A stretch of DNA of 64,000 nucleotides, taken from positions 2,675,001 to 2,739,000 of the forward strand of contig NZ_CP022253.1 of the NCBI RefSeq assembly GCF_003119195.2, in the 5' to 3' direction. The stretch comes from Azospirillum baldaniorum. GTDB taxonomy: Bacteria; Pseudomonadota; Alphaproteobacteria; Azospirillales; Azospirillaceae. Below are positions 1-7,636 of the stretch, one piece after another; positions within the stretch are counted from its first letter, which is position 1, and each line of letters starts with the position of its first letter. Under the pieces are notes generated by a model, which worked only from the letters and a program-made list of their open reading frames with translations, did not search any database and was not told the DNA's origin. A program made the position numbers and the translations under genes.

Positions 1-355
1 TCACCGCGTCGTCCACCGCCACATGGCTGTCGTAGGCCGGCCCGCCGTGAACCACCCGATGCCCGACCGCAACCGGCATGGCGCCGCCCAGCCGCCCCCG
101 CAGCCACGCGCCGAGAAAGGCCAGCGCACCGGGAACCCCGTCGCCGGACTCCGCCGGCAAGGTCACGCCGCCGTCCCGGCTGCCGTCCTGGCCGCTCTCC
201 TGAACGATCAGCCGGGGCGCCGTGCCAATCCCCTCGATCCGGCCGCGCAGGCGCACCGGCAGCGTCCCGTCCGCCGCGTCGAACAGCTGGAACTTGATGC
301 TGGAGGAACCGGCGTTGATGACCAGGATCGTCTCGGTCATGCTCATCTCGGTCAT
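1..355 (-). CDS. ackA: Acetate kinase, N-terminal part (cut by window edge)
   Basis: Acetate kinase converts acetyl phosphate and ADP to acetate and ATP in the cytoplasm. Only the first 118 residues are inside the window. The acetokinase signature VINAGSSSIKFQLF follows the start directly, and GHRVVHGG, the second conserved block of the family, is seen near residue 97. The ATG at 355 is preceded by GAGG with 5-nt spacing; two further in-frame ATGs lie at 346 and 340 and could also serve. It begins 7 nt after the pta stop, so the pair is co-transcribed and together interconverts acetyl-CoA and acetate. The C-terminal half lies beyond position 1. Confidence 0.95.
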   Translation of the reverse strand, partial: MTEMSMTETILVINAGSSSIKFQLFDAADGTLPVRLRGRIEGIGTAPRLIVQESGQDGSRDGGVTLPAESGDGVPGALAFLGAWLRGRLGGAMPVAVGHRVVHGGPAYDSHVAVDDAV

Positions 356-362
356 GGCGGCC

Positions 363-1322
363 TCACCCCTTCACCGGCTGCTCGATCCGCTGCCGGTGCG
401 CGTACAGCGCCGCCACGGCGCAGGAGGCCATGCGCGTCATGACGCTGTCGGCCCGGCTGGTCAGCACGATGGGCACCCGCGCCCCCAGCACGATGCCGGC
501 GGCATCGGCGTTCGCCAGGAAGGTCAGGTTCTTGGCGAGCATGTTGCCCGCCTCCAGATCCGGCACGACGAGGATGTCGGCCTGCCCGGCGACCGGGGAG
601 GCGATGCCCTTGATCCTGACCGCTTCCGGGCTGATGGCGTTGTCGAGCGCCAGCGGCCCGTCGAGCAGGCCGCCGGTGATCTGCCCCCGGTCGGCCATCT
701 TGCACAAGGCGCCGGCCTCGACGGTGGAGGGGATCTTCGGGTTGATGGTCTCGACCGCCGACAGGATCGCCACCTTCGGCTGGGGATTCCCCAGCGCCCG
801 CGCCAGATCGATGGCGTTCTGGATGATGTCGCGCTTGTCCTCCAGGGTCGGCGCGATGTTCACCGCGGCGTCGGTGATGAACAGCGGCTTGGCGTAGGTC
901 GGCACGTCCATGATGAAGACGTGGCTGATGCGCCGTTCCGTCCTCAAGCCACTGTCCTTCCTCGCCACCTCGCGCAGCAGTTCGTCCGTGTGCAGGCTTC
1001 CCTTCATGAGGAGCTGGGCGCGCCCCTGGCGCACCATCTCCACCGCCGTGGCGGCGGCGGCGTGGCTGTGCGGCACGTCCACGATCTCGTACGGGACGAT
1101 GTCGAGTCCGGACTCGTCCGCCACGGCCCGGATGCGCGCGGCCGGACCGATCAGGATCGGGATGATGAAGCCCTGACGGGCCGCGTCGACGGCGCCGCCC
1201 AGGGACGAGGCGTCGCAAGGGTGCGCCACCGCCGTGGAGACGGGGGAAATCGCGCGGCAGGCGGCGACCAGCCGTTCGTACTTTTCGTGCCGATGCGCGG
1301 GCGGTGGCTGGCTGCCGGCCAT
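363..1322 (-). CDS. pta: Phosphate acetyltransferase (PTA/PTB family)
   Basis: A 319-residue enzyme of the phosphate acetyl/butyryltransferase family, which moves the acyl group of acetyl-CoA to phosphate. It is the short form, without the N-terminal DRTGG/AAA-like domains of E. coli Pta. Visible family landmarks are GFIIPILIGPAARI near residue 50, QLLMKGSLHTDELL near 105, a VAILSAVETIN strand and the C-terminal glycine-rich GIVLGARVPIVLTSRAD. The ATG has an excellent GAGGAGGG Shine-Dalgarno at 6-nt spacing. It sits 12 nt after the upstream small gene and 7 nt before ackA. Relatives are often annotated as bifunctional enoyl-CoA hydratase/phosphate acetyltransferase, but no hydratase domain is visible here. 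Confidence 0.9.
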   Translation of the reverse strand: MAGSQPPPAHRHEKYERLVAACRAISPVSTAVAHPCDASSLGGAVDAARQGFIIPILIGPAARIRAVADESGLDIVPYEIVDVPHSHAAAATAVEMVRQGRAQLLMKGSLHTDELLREVARKDSGLRTERRISHVFIMDVPTYAKPLFITDAAVNIAPTLEDKRDIIQNAIDLARALGNPQPKVAILSAVETINPKIPSTVEAGALCKMADRGQITGGLLDGPLALDNAISPEAVRIKGIASPVAGQADILVVPDLEAGNMLAKNLTFLANADAAGIVLGARVPIVLTSRADSVMTRMASCAVAALYAHRQRIEQPVKG

Positions 1323-1334
1323 GACGCGCCCTCC

Positions 1335-1811
1335 TCACCAGCGCAGATACAGCCCGACGTCCCCCGGCATTCCGCCGGGATAGTCCAGGATCTGCGCCCG
1401 CAGCTTGTAGCCCTTCGCCCTCAGGCTCTTGTCGAAGACCTCGTAGGCTTCGCGGGCGTAGCCGGTCAGGGAATCCGGCCAGTCCGGCTCGAAATTGTTG
1501 ATCGCCCGGCCGCCGTCGGTGCAGTAGCTGCTCGGGAAGCGCGCCACCTGGATTTCCTTCACGCCGCGCGACGCGGCGTCGCGCACCGCGCGGGTGAACC
1601 GCTCCTTGGCGTCGGGGCGGACGTGCTGGTTCATGAAGGCTTCGCGGACAGTGTCCTGTTCCTTCATGTGCTTCTTTTCCCGCTCCAGGGCTTCCTGGAG
1701 CAACGCCATCTCGTGCTCCTCGCCGAGTTTCCGGAGTTCGTCGGGCGAGATCAGGTCGTCACCGATGTCGGGGGCGGCCGCGGCCGCCCTGGTCTGGTCC
1801 ATGTTGCTCAT
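1335..1811 (-). CDS. Conserved protein of unknown function in the pta-ackA operon
   Basis: A 158-residue soluble protein without signal peptide or membrane segment. I do not recognise a named domain. The first ~70 residues are charged and predicted helical (ELRKLGEEHEMALLQEALEREKKHMKEQ suggests a coiled coil, quoted in two parts around residues 26-53). The rest is a compact alpha/beta region ending LYLRW, with the motif FPSSYCTDGGRAINN. It lies 47 nt downstream of the DUF3141 gene and 12 nt upstream of pta on the same strand, so it is part of that transcription unit. A role linked to acyl-CoA or polyhydroxyalkanoate metabolism is an inference from position only. Confidence 0.75.
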   Translation of the reverse strand: MSNMDQTRAAAAAPDIGDDLISPDELRKLGEEHEMALLQEALEREKKHMKEQDTVREAFMNQHVRPDAKERFTRAVRDAASRGVKEIQVARFPSSYCTDGGRAINNFEPDWPDSLTGYAREAYEVFDKSLRAKGYKLRAQILDYPGGMPGDVGLYLRW

Positions 1812-1858
1812 GACGCGTTCCCCTTGTTGCTTGTCAGCCTCTTGTCTCGGCGCCGGGT

Positions 1859-4372
1859 TCACTTGGCCTTCGCGGTGCCCATCGCCCTGGGCGGCGCGTC
1901 CGCCCGGCTGATGTCGGAGGCGGCCTTGGCCAGCGACGCTCCGCCGGCCCCTGGCAGCACGCGCAGGGGCGGCTCGCGTTCGGCCTCGATGCGCTCCTCC
2001 TTGTCGTGCAGAAGGGCGTCCACCTGCCGCAGGCGGGCACGTTGGTCTGGGGTCAGCGGCCCGGAGGCCTCCAGGACTCGCTCCGCCAGCGCCATCACCT
2101 CCTTGCGCTCCTTCACTCCGGGCAGCAGCTTGGGCAGCGCGCTCATCGCCGCGGCTTCGTCCATCAGCATCAGGAAGACCTGTTCGCGGAAGACCGCGCG
2201 GACGGCGTCCACGGACAGGTGCTGCGTGCCGGGATGCTCGTCGCGGATTTTCCGCAGCATCTGGAAGGCGCGCTCGTCGAGGGCGCCTTCGCCGCGCCGC
2301 GCGTGGATCAGGACGCGGAACAGCGCCTCCCGCACACCGCCTTCCTCGACGCGGGCCATGATCTCGGCCATCCGCTTCTCGACCAGGGCTTCGAACGCCT
2401 CGTCGCGGACGTGCGGCGGCCGCGCGTCCTCGCCCGGCGCAGCCAGACCGACCAGAGCCTGAAGGAGCGGTGCGTTGTAGAGGCTCATGAACAGACGTTC
2501 GACGGCGCCGTCCCGCGCGTCCCGCCAGCGGTCGAGGCCCTGCACGATCTCGTCCGAGACGCGGTTCTGCGCGCTCAGGTACGGGTTGTCCGGGCTCACC
2601 GGCCGGCGGTGCTCGCGCACCCAGTCGGCCATGGGGCCGACCGGCGCCATGAAGGGGTTGAGGTGCGAGAACAGGTAATACTGGCTGCGCGCCGGGTTCA
2701 TCATCCGCAGCCATTCGGCAAAGGGCTCGTTGATGGTCGCCTGGATCGAGGGCCGGGCGAAGGTGGCGTACAGGCCCTTGTTGATGTCCGAGATGCGGGC
2801 CACCGCGGCGAAGCGCCGGTCGTCCTCCGGCGTGTTGCCGCCAAGCCCGCGGATGTCGTCGAGCGTGCGCGGCTCGAACCGCGTGACGTAATCCCCCGCG
2901 ACCAGATCGGCGCCGGGGACGTTCGGGTCCTTCGGCTGGAGGATCATCTCGTAGAGACCGGGTGGCAGCAGGTCGATGAAGTCAATGTTCTCGACGAACT
3001 CCGACGTCTCCTTGCGGGCGACGCGGCCGGACACGAAGATGCCCAGGTGCCCGATGTCGTGATGCAGGTTGTAGACGATGGTCTGCTCGTGGGCCCGGAT
3101 GTCCTCGACGTCGCTGTAGAGGTCGAGGATCCAGCCCAGCGCCTGTTGCGGCGGCGTGATGTTGTCGCCGAAGGACGCAAAGACCAAGATGGGCGAGCGG
3201 ATGTTCCGCAAATCCAGCCGGCGCCCGTTCCGGACGATGCCGCCGCTGGTCATCTTGTTGCCGACGAACAGCTCGTCGGTGATGGCCTCGATCTCCTCCC
3301 CGTTCATCAGGAAGAAGCCGCTCCACCACTTTTCGAATTCAAGGTACCGGTCCGCTTCCGTGTCGATATGGGCGTACAGGTTGTACGCCTTCTTCCAATA
3401 GGTGTTGGCCGGGTCCAGCTTCTCGAAGTTGCCGACCAGATGCGCCCCGTCGAAGCGGCCGTTGCCAAGGTCGCTGGCCAGGGCGGCGAGCCAGGCGCCG
3501 CCATAGAGCCCGCCGAGGTAGCGCATCGGGTTCCGCCCCTTCACGCCGGCCCAGTAGGACAGCGGGGAGCCCGCGATGATGATCGGCCCCATCAGGTCGG
3601 GCCGGACCGCACTCAGCGCCATCACCGCCCAGCCGGCCTGGCAATTGCCGATGACGCACGGCTTGCCGCCCGCGCCGTCGTGCAGTTTTCCGACATGCTC
3701 GATGAAGAAGGCCTCCGCTTCACCCACGTCGGCGAGGGTCTGGCCCGGCTCCGGTTCGGGATGGAAGCCGATGAAGTAGCAGGGGTGGCCGGCCCGCAGA
3801 GCGGTGCCGATCTGGCTGTCCGGCTTGAAGCCGCCGATCCCGGGTCCGTGGCCGGCGCGCGGATCGACGATCACGAACGGGCGCTTGGCCGGGTCCGTGC
3901 CGACAGCGGGGTCCGGCAGGATGTGAAGCAGCATGTAATTGCACGGCCGCTTCAGCTTCCGCCCTTCCATAACAACCTCGTACGGGAAGGACAGGACAGG
4001 CGGCTTTCCTTTATCGGCGTGGTCCATGAACTGGTCACCGCGGCGCCGCAGGACATCCAGGAACAGGACCCAACGCTGCATGGCATCGACGCCATAGTCG
4101 AAAGCGTCCTGAAATGGGTTGGGAAGATTGAACGGGTTGGGGAAGGCGGGCGTCTGCCAACCATCCGCGCCTTTCACGGCTGCCGTGTCTTCGACCGGCT
4201 TTGTCCCAGCCGGTTTCGCCCCCGTTGATTTTGCCCCGGTTGGTTTTTCTGCAGCCCCGTTTTCTGCGGATTCGACGAAAGGTCCAAGAAAGGGAAATGC
4301 CGCGGTCCAGGCGGAAAACCAGCTCGCCAGAGGCTGCTGTTCCGTCAGGGGACGCACCCGCCGATTTTTCAT
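1859..4372 (-). CDS. DUF3141 protein, PHA-synthase-like alpha/beta hydrolase fold
   Basis: An 837-residue protein of the DUF3141 family, related to poly(3-hydroxyalkanoate) synthases. A nucleophile elbow GNCQAG near residue 242 has Cys where lipases have Ser, as in PhaC-type synthases. Preceding strands (RPFVIVDPRAGHGPGIGG, HPCYFIGF) and FASFGDNITPP with a putative catalytic Asp fit an alpha/beta fold. The last ~200 residues are helical and charged and are not part of the fold. The ATG at 4372 is chosen because AGAGGA precedes it and an upstream in-frame extension looks non-coding. It heads an operon with an unknown protein, pta and ackA. Substrate and polymer activity are not shown by the sequence. 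A GTTACCGTATC site lies about 220 bp upstream. Confidence 0.85.
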   Translation of the reverse strand: MKNRRVRPLTEQQPLASWFSAWTAAFPFLGPFVESAENGAAEKPTGAKSTGAKPAGTKPVEDTAAVKGADGWQTPAFPNPFNLPNPFQDAFDYGVDAMQRWVLFLDVLRRRGDQFMDHADKGKPPVLSFPYEVVMEGRKLKRPCNYMLLHILPDPAVGTDPAKRPFVIVDPRAGHGPGIGGFKPDSQIGTALRAGHPCYFIGFHPEPEPGQTLADVGEAEAFFIEHVGKLHDGAGGKPCVIGNCQAGWAVMALSAVRPDLMGPIIIAGSPLSYWAGVKGRNPMRYLGGLYGGAWLAALASDLGNGRFDGAHLVGNFEKLDPANTYWKKAYNLYAHIDTEADRYLEFEKWWSGFFLMNGEEIEAITDELFVGNKMTSGGIVRNGRRLDLRNIRSPILVFASFGDNITPPQQALGWILDLYSDVEDIRAHEQTIVYNLHHDIGHLGIFVSGRVARKETSEFVENIDFIDLLPPGLYEMILQPKDPNVPGADLVAGDYVTRFEPRTLDDIRGLGGNTPEDDRRFAAVARISDINKGLYATFARPSIQATINEPFAEWLRMMNPARSQYYLFSHLNPFMAPVGPMADWVREHRRPVSPDNPYLSAQNRVSDEIVQGLDRWRDARDGAVERLFMSLYNAPLLQALVGLAAPGEDARPPHVRDEAFEALVEKRMAEIMARVEEGGVREALFRVLIHARRGEGALDERAFQMLRKIRDEHPGTQHLSVDAVRAVFREQVFLMLMDEAAAMSALPKLLPGVKERKEVMALAERVLEASGPLTPDQRARLRQVDALLHDKEERIEAEREPPLRVLPGAGGASLAKAASDISRADAPPRAMGTAKAK

Positions 4373-4592
4373 CACATGTCCTCTTTGGCTGTACGCTCCT
4401 GCGCCGGCTGTGCGTTCGAGCTGTGCGTTCGCTGTGCCGACCGGCTTCTTTTGCATCCGCGAAGGCGTTGCGACACCGGCGCTGCGGATACCGACCCATG
4501 ATGAGAATGTGAGAGGCCAAGGCACTGACTTTAGACACGGGAAATACTGCACCGCATCATCCGCCGCGTTGAAGCATGCAACTGTTGGCGCT

Positions 4593-4603
4593 GTTACCGT
4601 ATC
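4593..4603 (+). promoter_or_regulatory. GTTACSGTAKC motif, copy 1
   Basis: GTTACCGTATC. It lies about 220 bp upstream of the DUF3141-pta-ackA operon. It is one of eight near-palindromic sites (core TACSGTA) found in the gene-free stretches of the 4.5-17 kb block. Role as an operator is inferred. Confidence 0.4.
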
Positions 4604-4865
4604 AGGCCGCGTTCTCTTGGCGGCCCATCCCCGAAACAGTGCAGCGGCACCGCTTTCGGCAGGGATTCGCGCTTTGGATTTTTCATGAATGAGACTTGGA
4701 TTTTAAAAAACTCAAATCAGCGGGTATTTCCGCAATTGTTACTAAAAATTTTATTTGATTCTTCTTTCATTAAGAAAGAATACGCCCTGCAAGGGGGTAA
4801 ATTCTGTTCGTTCATCGGCATTTTGAACAGAGGATGCCCCTCTTCACATGACCGATACGGTGGGC

Positions 4866-4876
4866 GTTACCGTAGC
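4866..4876 (+). promoter_or_regulatory. GTTACSGTAKC motif, copy 2
   Basis: GTTACCGTAGC followed by AT, reading toward the Rap1a-like gene that starts at 5083. A partial inverted copy GGAATGCTACC lies about 25 bp downstream, at 4898-4908. Confidence 0.45.
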
Positions 4877-5082
4877 ATGACTGCGCTTTGGCTTGGAGGA
4901 ATGCTACCTTCCAAAGCACAGTGTCTTGCGAGTTAAATTCTCGCCCCCGACCTGTGCACGCCGCCCATCCGATCGGCTGTCCATCGATTCGCAGCGGGCC
5001 GGCCGGTTCGTCGGGGAAGCGTCTCCTGTCCCTGAAAATCCGCGTACGAAAAGCCGCCCACAAAAAGCGCTGGGAGCAAACC

Positions 5083-5484
5083 ATGAAACACCGAACCAAG
5101 GTCGCTCTGGCCGTTGCCCTCACGGCGACGGTGATCACCGCCGCGAACGCGCAGATGGCGCCGGCCCCCACGGAAACCAATTTTCAGGTCCGGACCACGG
5201 GCGACCTTGTGCGGCTGTGCGAAGCCACGCCAAACGACCCGACCGGCATCGCGGCGCTCCATTTCTGCCACGGCTTCGCCATCGGCGCCTATCAATACCA
5301 TCAGGTCGTGACGGCCGCCGAAGGCAAGCGCCAGCTGGTGTGCGCGCCGACGCCACCGCCCTCGCGCAACGACACCGTTTCCGCTTTCGTCACCTGGGCA
5401 AAGCAGAATCCCAAGCTGATGGACACGCCGCCGGTGGATGGGCTGTTCCGCTTCCTGTCCCAGCGCTACCCCTGCCGCACCTGA
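5083..5484 (+). CDS. Rap1a/Tai-family-like exported protein
   Basis: A 133-residue protein with a clear signal peptide (residues 1 to about 23, cleavage after ANA) and a mature part with four cysteines in the spacing of the Rap1a/Tai domain: TTGDLVRLCEA, ALHFCHGFAIGAYQY, LVCAP and a C-terminal CRT. In Serratia, members of this family are periplasmic immunity proteins against type VI peptidoglycan amidases. No T6SS or amidase gene lies nearby, and many alphaproteobacteria carry orphan copies, so an immunity role should not be assumed. GGGAG precedes the ATG by 8 nt. The gene stands alone with a GTTACCGTAGC site 215 bp upstream. Confidence 0.7.
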   Translation: MKHRTKVALAVALTATVITAANAQMAPAPTETNFQVRTTGDLVRLCEATPNDPTGIAALHFCHGFAIGAYQYHQVVTAAEGKRQLVCAPTPPPSRNDTVSAFVTWAKQNPKLMDTPPVDGLFRFLSQRYPCRT

Positions 5485-5544
5485 TCCCGCCGGCCTCCGC
5501 TTCCACCGCCGCGGTCCACGGCCGTCGATCAAAGGCCAACCAGG

Positions 5545-5841
5545 ATGGGAAAGACCATGAAACCCACACAAATCCTCCGCGTCGCCGTCGTCGCGCTTCC
5601 CCTTGCGGCCTGCGCCGACATGTCACCGACCCAGCAACGCGCGCTCACCGGCACGACCGGAGGCGCTGCCGGCGGAGCGCTGATCGGCGCCATCGCCGGC
5701 AACGCCGGCATGGGTGCGGCCATTGGCGCCGGTGCCGGTCTGGCCGGCGGTCTGCTCTACGACTATCACAAGCGGACCGAGGCCTCGGCTTACCAGCGCG
5801 GCGTCCAGCAGGGGTCCACCCAGCGAAGCGGCACCCAGTGA
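5545..5841 (+). CDS. Glycine-zipper lipoprotein
   Basis: A 98-residue lipoprotein. The signal peptide ends in the lipobox LAAC. The mature part carries a glycine-zipper segment (TGGAAGGALIGAIAGNAGMG and a second GAGAGLAGGLL), followed by a charged, Gln-rich C-terminus. Proteins of this kind sit in the outer membrane and influence envelope stability. The start may be the ATG at 5545 or at 5557; both leave an intact lipoprotein signal and neither has a decisive ribosome binding site. It lies 60 bp after the Rap1a-like gene on the same strand and may be co-transcribed. Confidence 0.8.
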   Translation: MGKTMKPTQILRVAVVALPLAACADMSPTQQRALTGTTGGAAGGALIGAIAGNAGMGAAIGAGAGLAGGLLYDYHKRTEASAYQRGVQQGSTQRSGTQ

Positions 5842-6009
5842 CCTTTCATGCGCCGACGGGGACGCCCTCGCCATACCGCCGATCCCACTGGATGGCAGGC
5901 GCGTCCTCGTCACGGGCATCGACAACGACCGTGTAAGGGACGATCGCGGAGCTTGGCCAGCCGCTGGCATGCCGCGATGTTGTCATGCCGCGACGTGGCT
6001 GGCATTCTG

Positions 6010-6819
6010 ATGGCGATGATACCGTTCCTGACGCATGAACCACGATCCTGCGAGCAGACCGTCGCCGCTGCGGCGGTTGTCCGCGACGCTCTCGGCGCCG
6101 CCGCCTCAGCCGCGTATCTCTACGGATCGGCGGTCGCGGGCGGCCTGCGCCCGAACAGCGATCTCGACATCCTCGTCGTCACCGAGCGATCGCTGTCGCA
6201 GGATGAGCGCGTCGCGATCGTCCGTAAGCTCTTGCCGATCTCGGGAAGCGCCGCGGTCGGCGGACCGGGCCGCCCCGTCGAACTCACCATCCTCGCCCGC
6301 CCGGCCCTGATCCCATGGCGCCACCCCGCCTGCCTTGAGCTTCAGTATGGCGAATGGATGCGCGCCGAGTTCGAGCGGGGCGACATTCCCGTATGGCCAT
6401 GCCAAGACCCCGACGTCGCGGTGCTGATCGAGACGGCCCGCCGCGGAGCCCTGCCGCTCTTCGGCCCGCCCGTCGCCGCTGTCCTCGATCCGGTGCCGCG
6501 CGCGGATTTCGTCCGGGCCATGCTGGACATGGTGCCGATCCTGATCCCGGGCATCGAAGAGGGGGACGACAGACGAAACGGGCTGCTGACCCTGGCACGC
6601 ATCTGGACGACGCTCACGACCGGCGAAATCCTCCCGAAGGATCAGGCCGCCGATTGGGCGCTCGCGCGCCTGCCCGAGGAGCACCGGCGCGTTCTGGCGC
6701 ACGCCCGAGCGGCCTATCTCGGCGAGGAGGGGGAGGATTGGAGCGATCTCGCGCCGGGGGTGCGGCCGCATGTCGACCACGTCATCGCACGCATTCAAAC
6801 CCTGACGGCCGAAACATGA
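6010..6819 (+). CDS. AadA-type nucleotidyltransferase
   Basis: A 269-residue protein of the ANT(3'')/ANT(9) adenylyltransferase family. The nucleotidyltransferase motif GSAVAGGLRPNSDLDI is at about residues 39-54 (GS-x10-DxD) and a third acidic residue is available in PVELTIL. The C-terminal half is helical and includes GLLTLARIWTTLTTGEI, matching the family's helical domain. Such enzymes adenylylate spectinomycin or streptomycin; chromosomal copies may or may not give resistance. ATGs at 6010 and 6016 are both possible. It stands alone between a lipoprotein gene and a convergent exported-protein gene, with about 170 bp of unassigned sequence upstream. Confidence 0.8.
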   Translation: MAMIPFLTHEPRSCEQTVAAAAVVRDALGAAASAAYLYGSAVAGGLRPNSDLDILVVTERSLSQDERVAIVRKLLPISGSAAVGGPGRPVELTILARPALIPWRHPACLELQYGEWMRAEFERGDIPVWPCQDPDVAVLIETARRGALPLFGPPVAAVLDPVPRADFVRAMLDMVPILIPGIEEGDDRRNGLLTLARIWTTLTTGEILPKDQAADWALARLPEEHRRVLAHARAAYLGEEGEDWSDLAPGVRPHVDHVIARIQTLTAET

Positions 6820-6847
6820 TCGAGCTGACGGATCACGCTCCAAACAG

Positions 6848-7636
6848 TCAGTAACCGGGAGGCGGGGTGACGGTGACGTAGGTGACGCTTCCGTTCACAT
6901 AGCTGCGGTTGTACCAGGTTCCGCTGCAGCCGTAGTAGCTGACGCCGCCGTACGGCACGACGGTGGGGGTGCAGGGAAGCACCGTCACGTAGTTGGGCCC
7001 CGCCGTGGCCGCACCGGCGATGTAGCCGGCGGTCGCTCCCACCGCAGCACCCGCAAGGGCCCAGCCCCAATCGTCGTCGTCATCGTCGTAATAGTGATGA
7101 CCGTCCCAGTCGTTGGCGATGTTCTGCGCCGCGTAGGCCCGCGATTCTGTGCGTTCGGTCTGGCCTTGCTGACGGGCTTCCGTGCGTTCGGTCTGGCCCT
7201 GCTGGCGCTGGCCCTGCCGTTCTGTCCGCTCCTGCTGGCCCGAAGTCCGCGTGTCGGCCCGGGCTTCCGTGCGCGTCTGCTGCGTCTCGGCGCGCTGCGC
7301 GGACCGCTCCGTAGCGCCGGACTGCCGGGACGCCGTCTGTGCTGAGGCCGTCCGCTGGCTCGACCGCTGGGTGGCGCCGGACTGACGGGCACCAACTGCC
7401 GCGGTGGATCGCCCCGCCGTGGATCGTTGAGCGGAAAAGCCGCCCCCCGCCGCCGGGCCGGACCGGGAGAAGCCCCCACCGCCCCCTCGGCCGCCGCCTC
7501 CACCGCCTCCACCGCGACCACCGCCTCGGGCATAGGCATCCGCGACCGATCCGGCCACCAGCAGCAGGGATACGGCAACGGAAAAGACAATCTTTGAAGA
7601 TGGCCGCGAGGAGAGCTGTGACGACGACCTGTTCAT
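6848..7636 (-). CDS. Gly-rich exported protein with QGQTERTE repeats
   Basis: A 262-residue exported protein. The signal peptide ends about residue 36 (ADAYA). It is followed by a run of Arg/Gly (RGGGRGGGG type), a long low-complexity region rich in Gln, Thr, Arg, Ser with repeats of QGQTERTEAR, a stretch of seven aspartates, a glycine-zipper-like hydrophobic segment (ALAGAAVGATAGYIAGAA) and a Tyr-rich C-terminus with two cysteines (LPCTPTVVPYGGVSYYGC). I recognise no enzyme. The start codon overlaps the stop of the DUF2092 gene by 4 bp, so the two are translationally coupled. A surface or envelope-associated role is likely; the exact function is unknown. Confidence 0.8.
   Translation of the reverse strand: MNRSSSQLSSRPSSKIVFSVAVSLLLVAGSVADAYARGGGRGGGGGGGGRGGGGGFSRSGPAAGGGFSAQRSTAGRSTAAVGARQSGATQRSSQRTASAQTASRQSGATERSAQRAETQQTRTEARADTRTSGQQERTERQGQRQQGQTERTEARQQGQTERTESRAYAAQNIANDWDGHHYYDDDDDDWGWALAGAAVGATAGYIAGAATAGPNYVTVLPCTPTVVPYGGVSYYGCSGTWYNRSYVNGSVTYVTVTPPPGY

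Larger units (their letters stand above)
4373..5082. other. Gene-free divergent spacer with AT-rich core
   Basis: This 710-bp stretch separates the minus-strand DUF3141 operon from the plus-strand Rap1a-like gene. It contains two copies of the GTTACSGTAKC motif (4593-4603 and 4866-4876), a markedly AT-rich core at about 4680-4780, and an imperfect hairpin near 4885-4918 (GCTTTGG/CCAAAGC arms). An open frame at 4685-4936 lacks a ribosome binding site and has codon use unlike the neighbours, so I do not call it a gene. Confidence 0.6.

Noticed and set aside
222..2462. Long open frame on the plus strand across pta and DUF3141
   Set aside because: It is antisense to well-supported genes. The frame stays open because of the extreme G/C third-position bias, and its protein is Arg/Asp/His-rich without domains.
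4685..4936. Possible small gene in the AT-rich spacer
   Set aside because: No ribosome binding site, codon use unlike the genome, and it spans motif copy 2.
5083..5484. T6SS immunity function for the Rap1a-like protein
   Set aside because: No effector or secretion gene is nearby, and the domain is common as an orphan.
5846..6043. Possible small minus-strand gene between lipoprotein and AadA genes
   Set aside because: No ribosome binding site and no family; a fragment of an old gene cannot be excluded.
7100..7540. Tandem repeats considered as a non-coding satellite
   Set aside because: They encode the Gly-rich and QGQTERTE repeats of an exported protein with intact signal peptide and coupled start.
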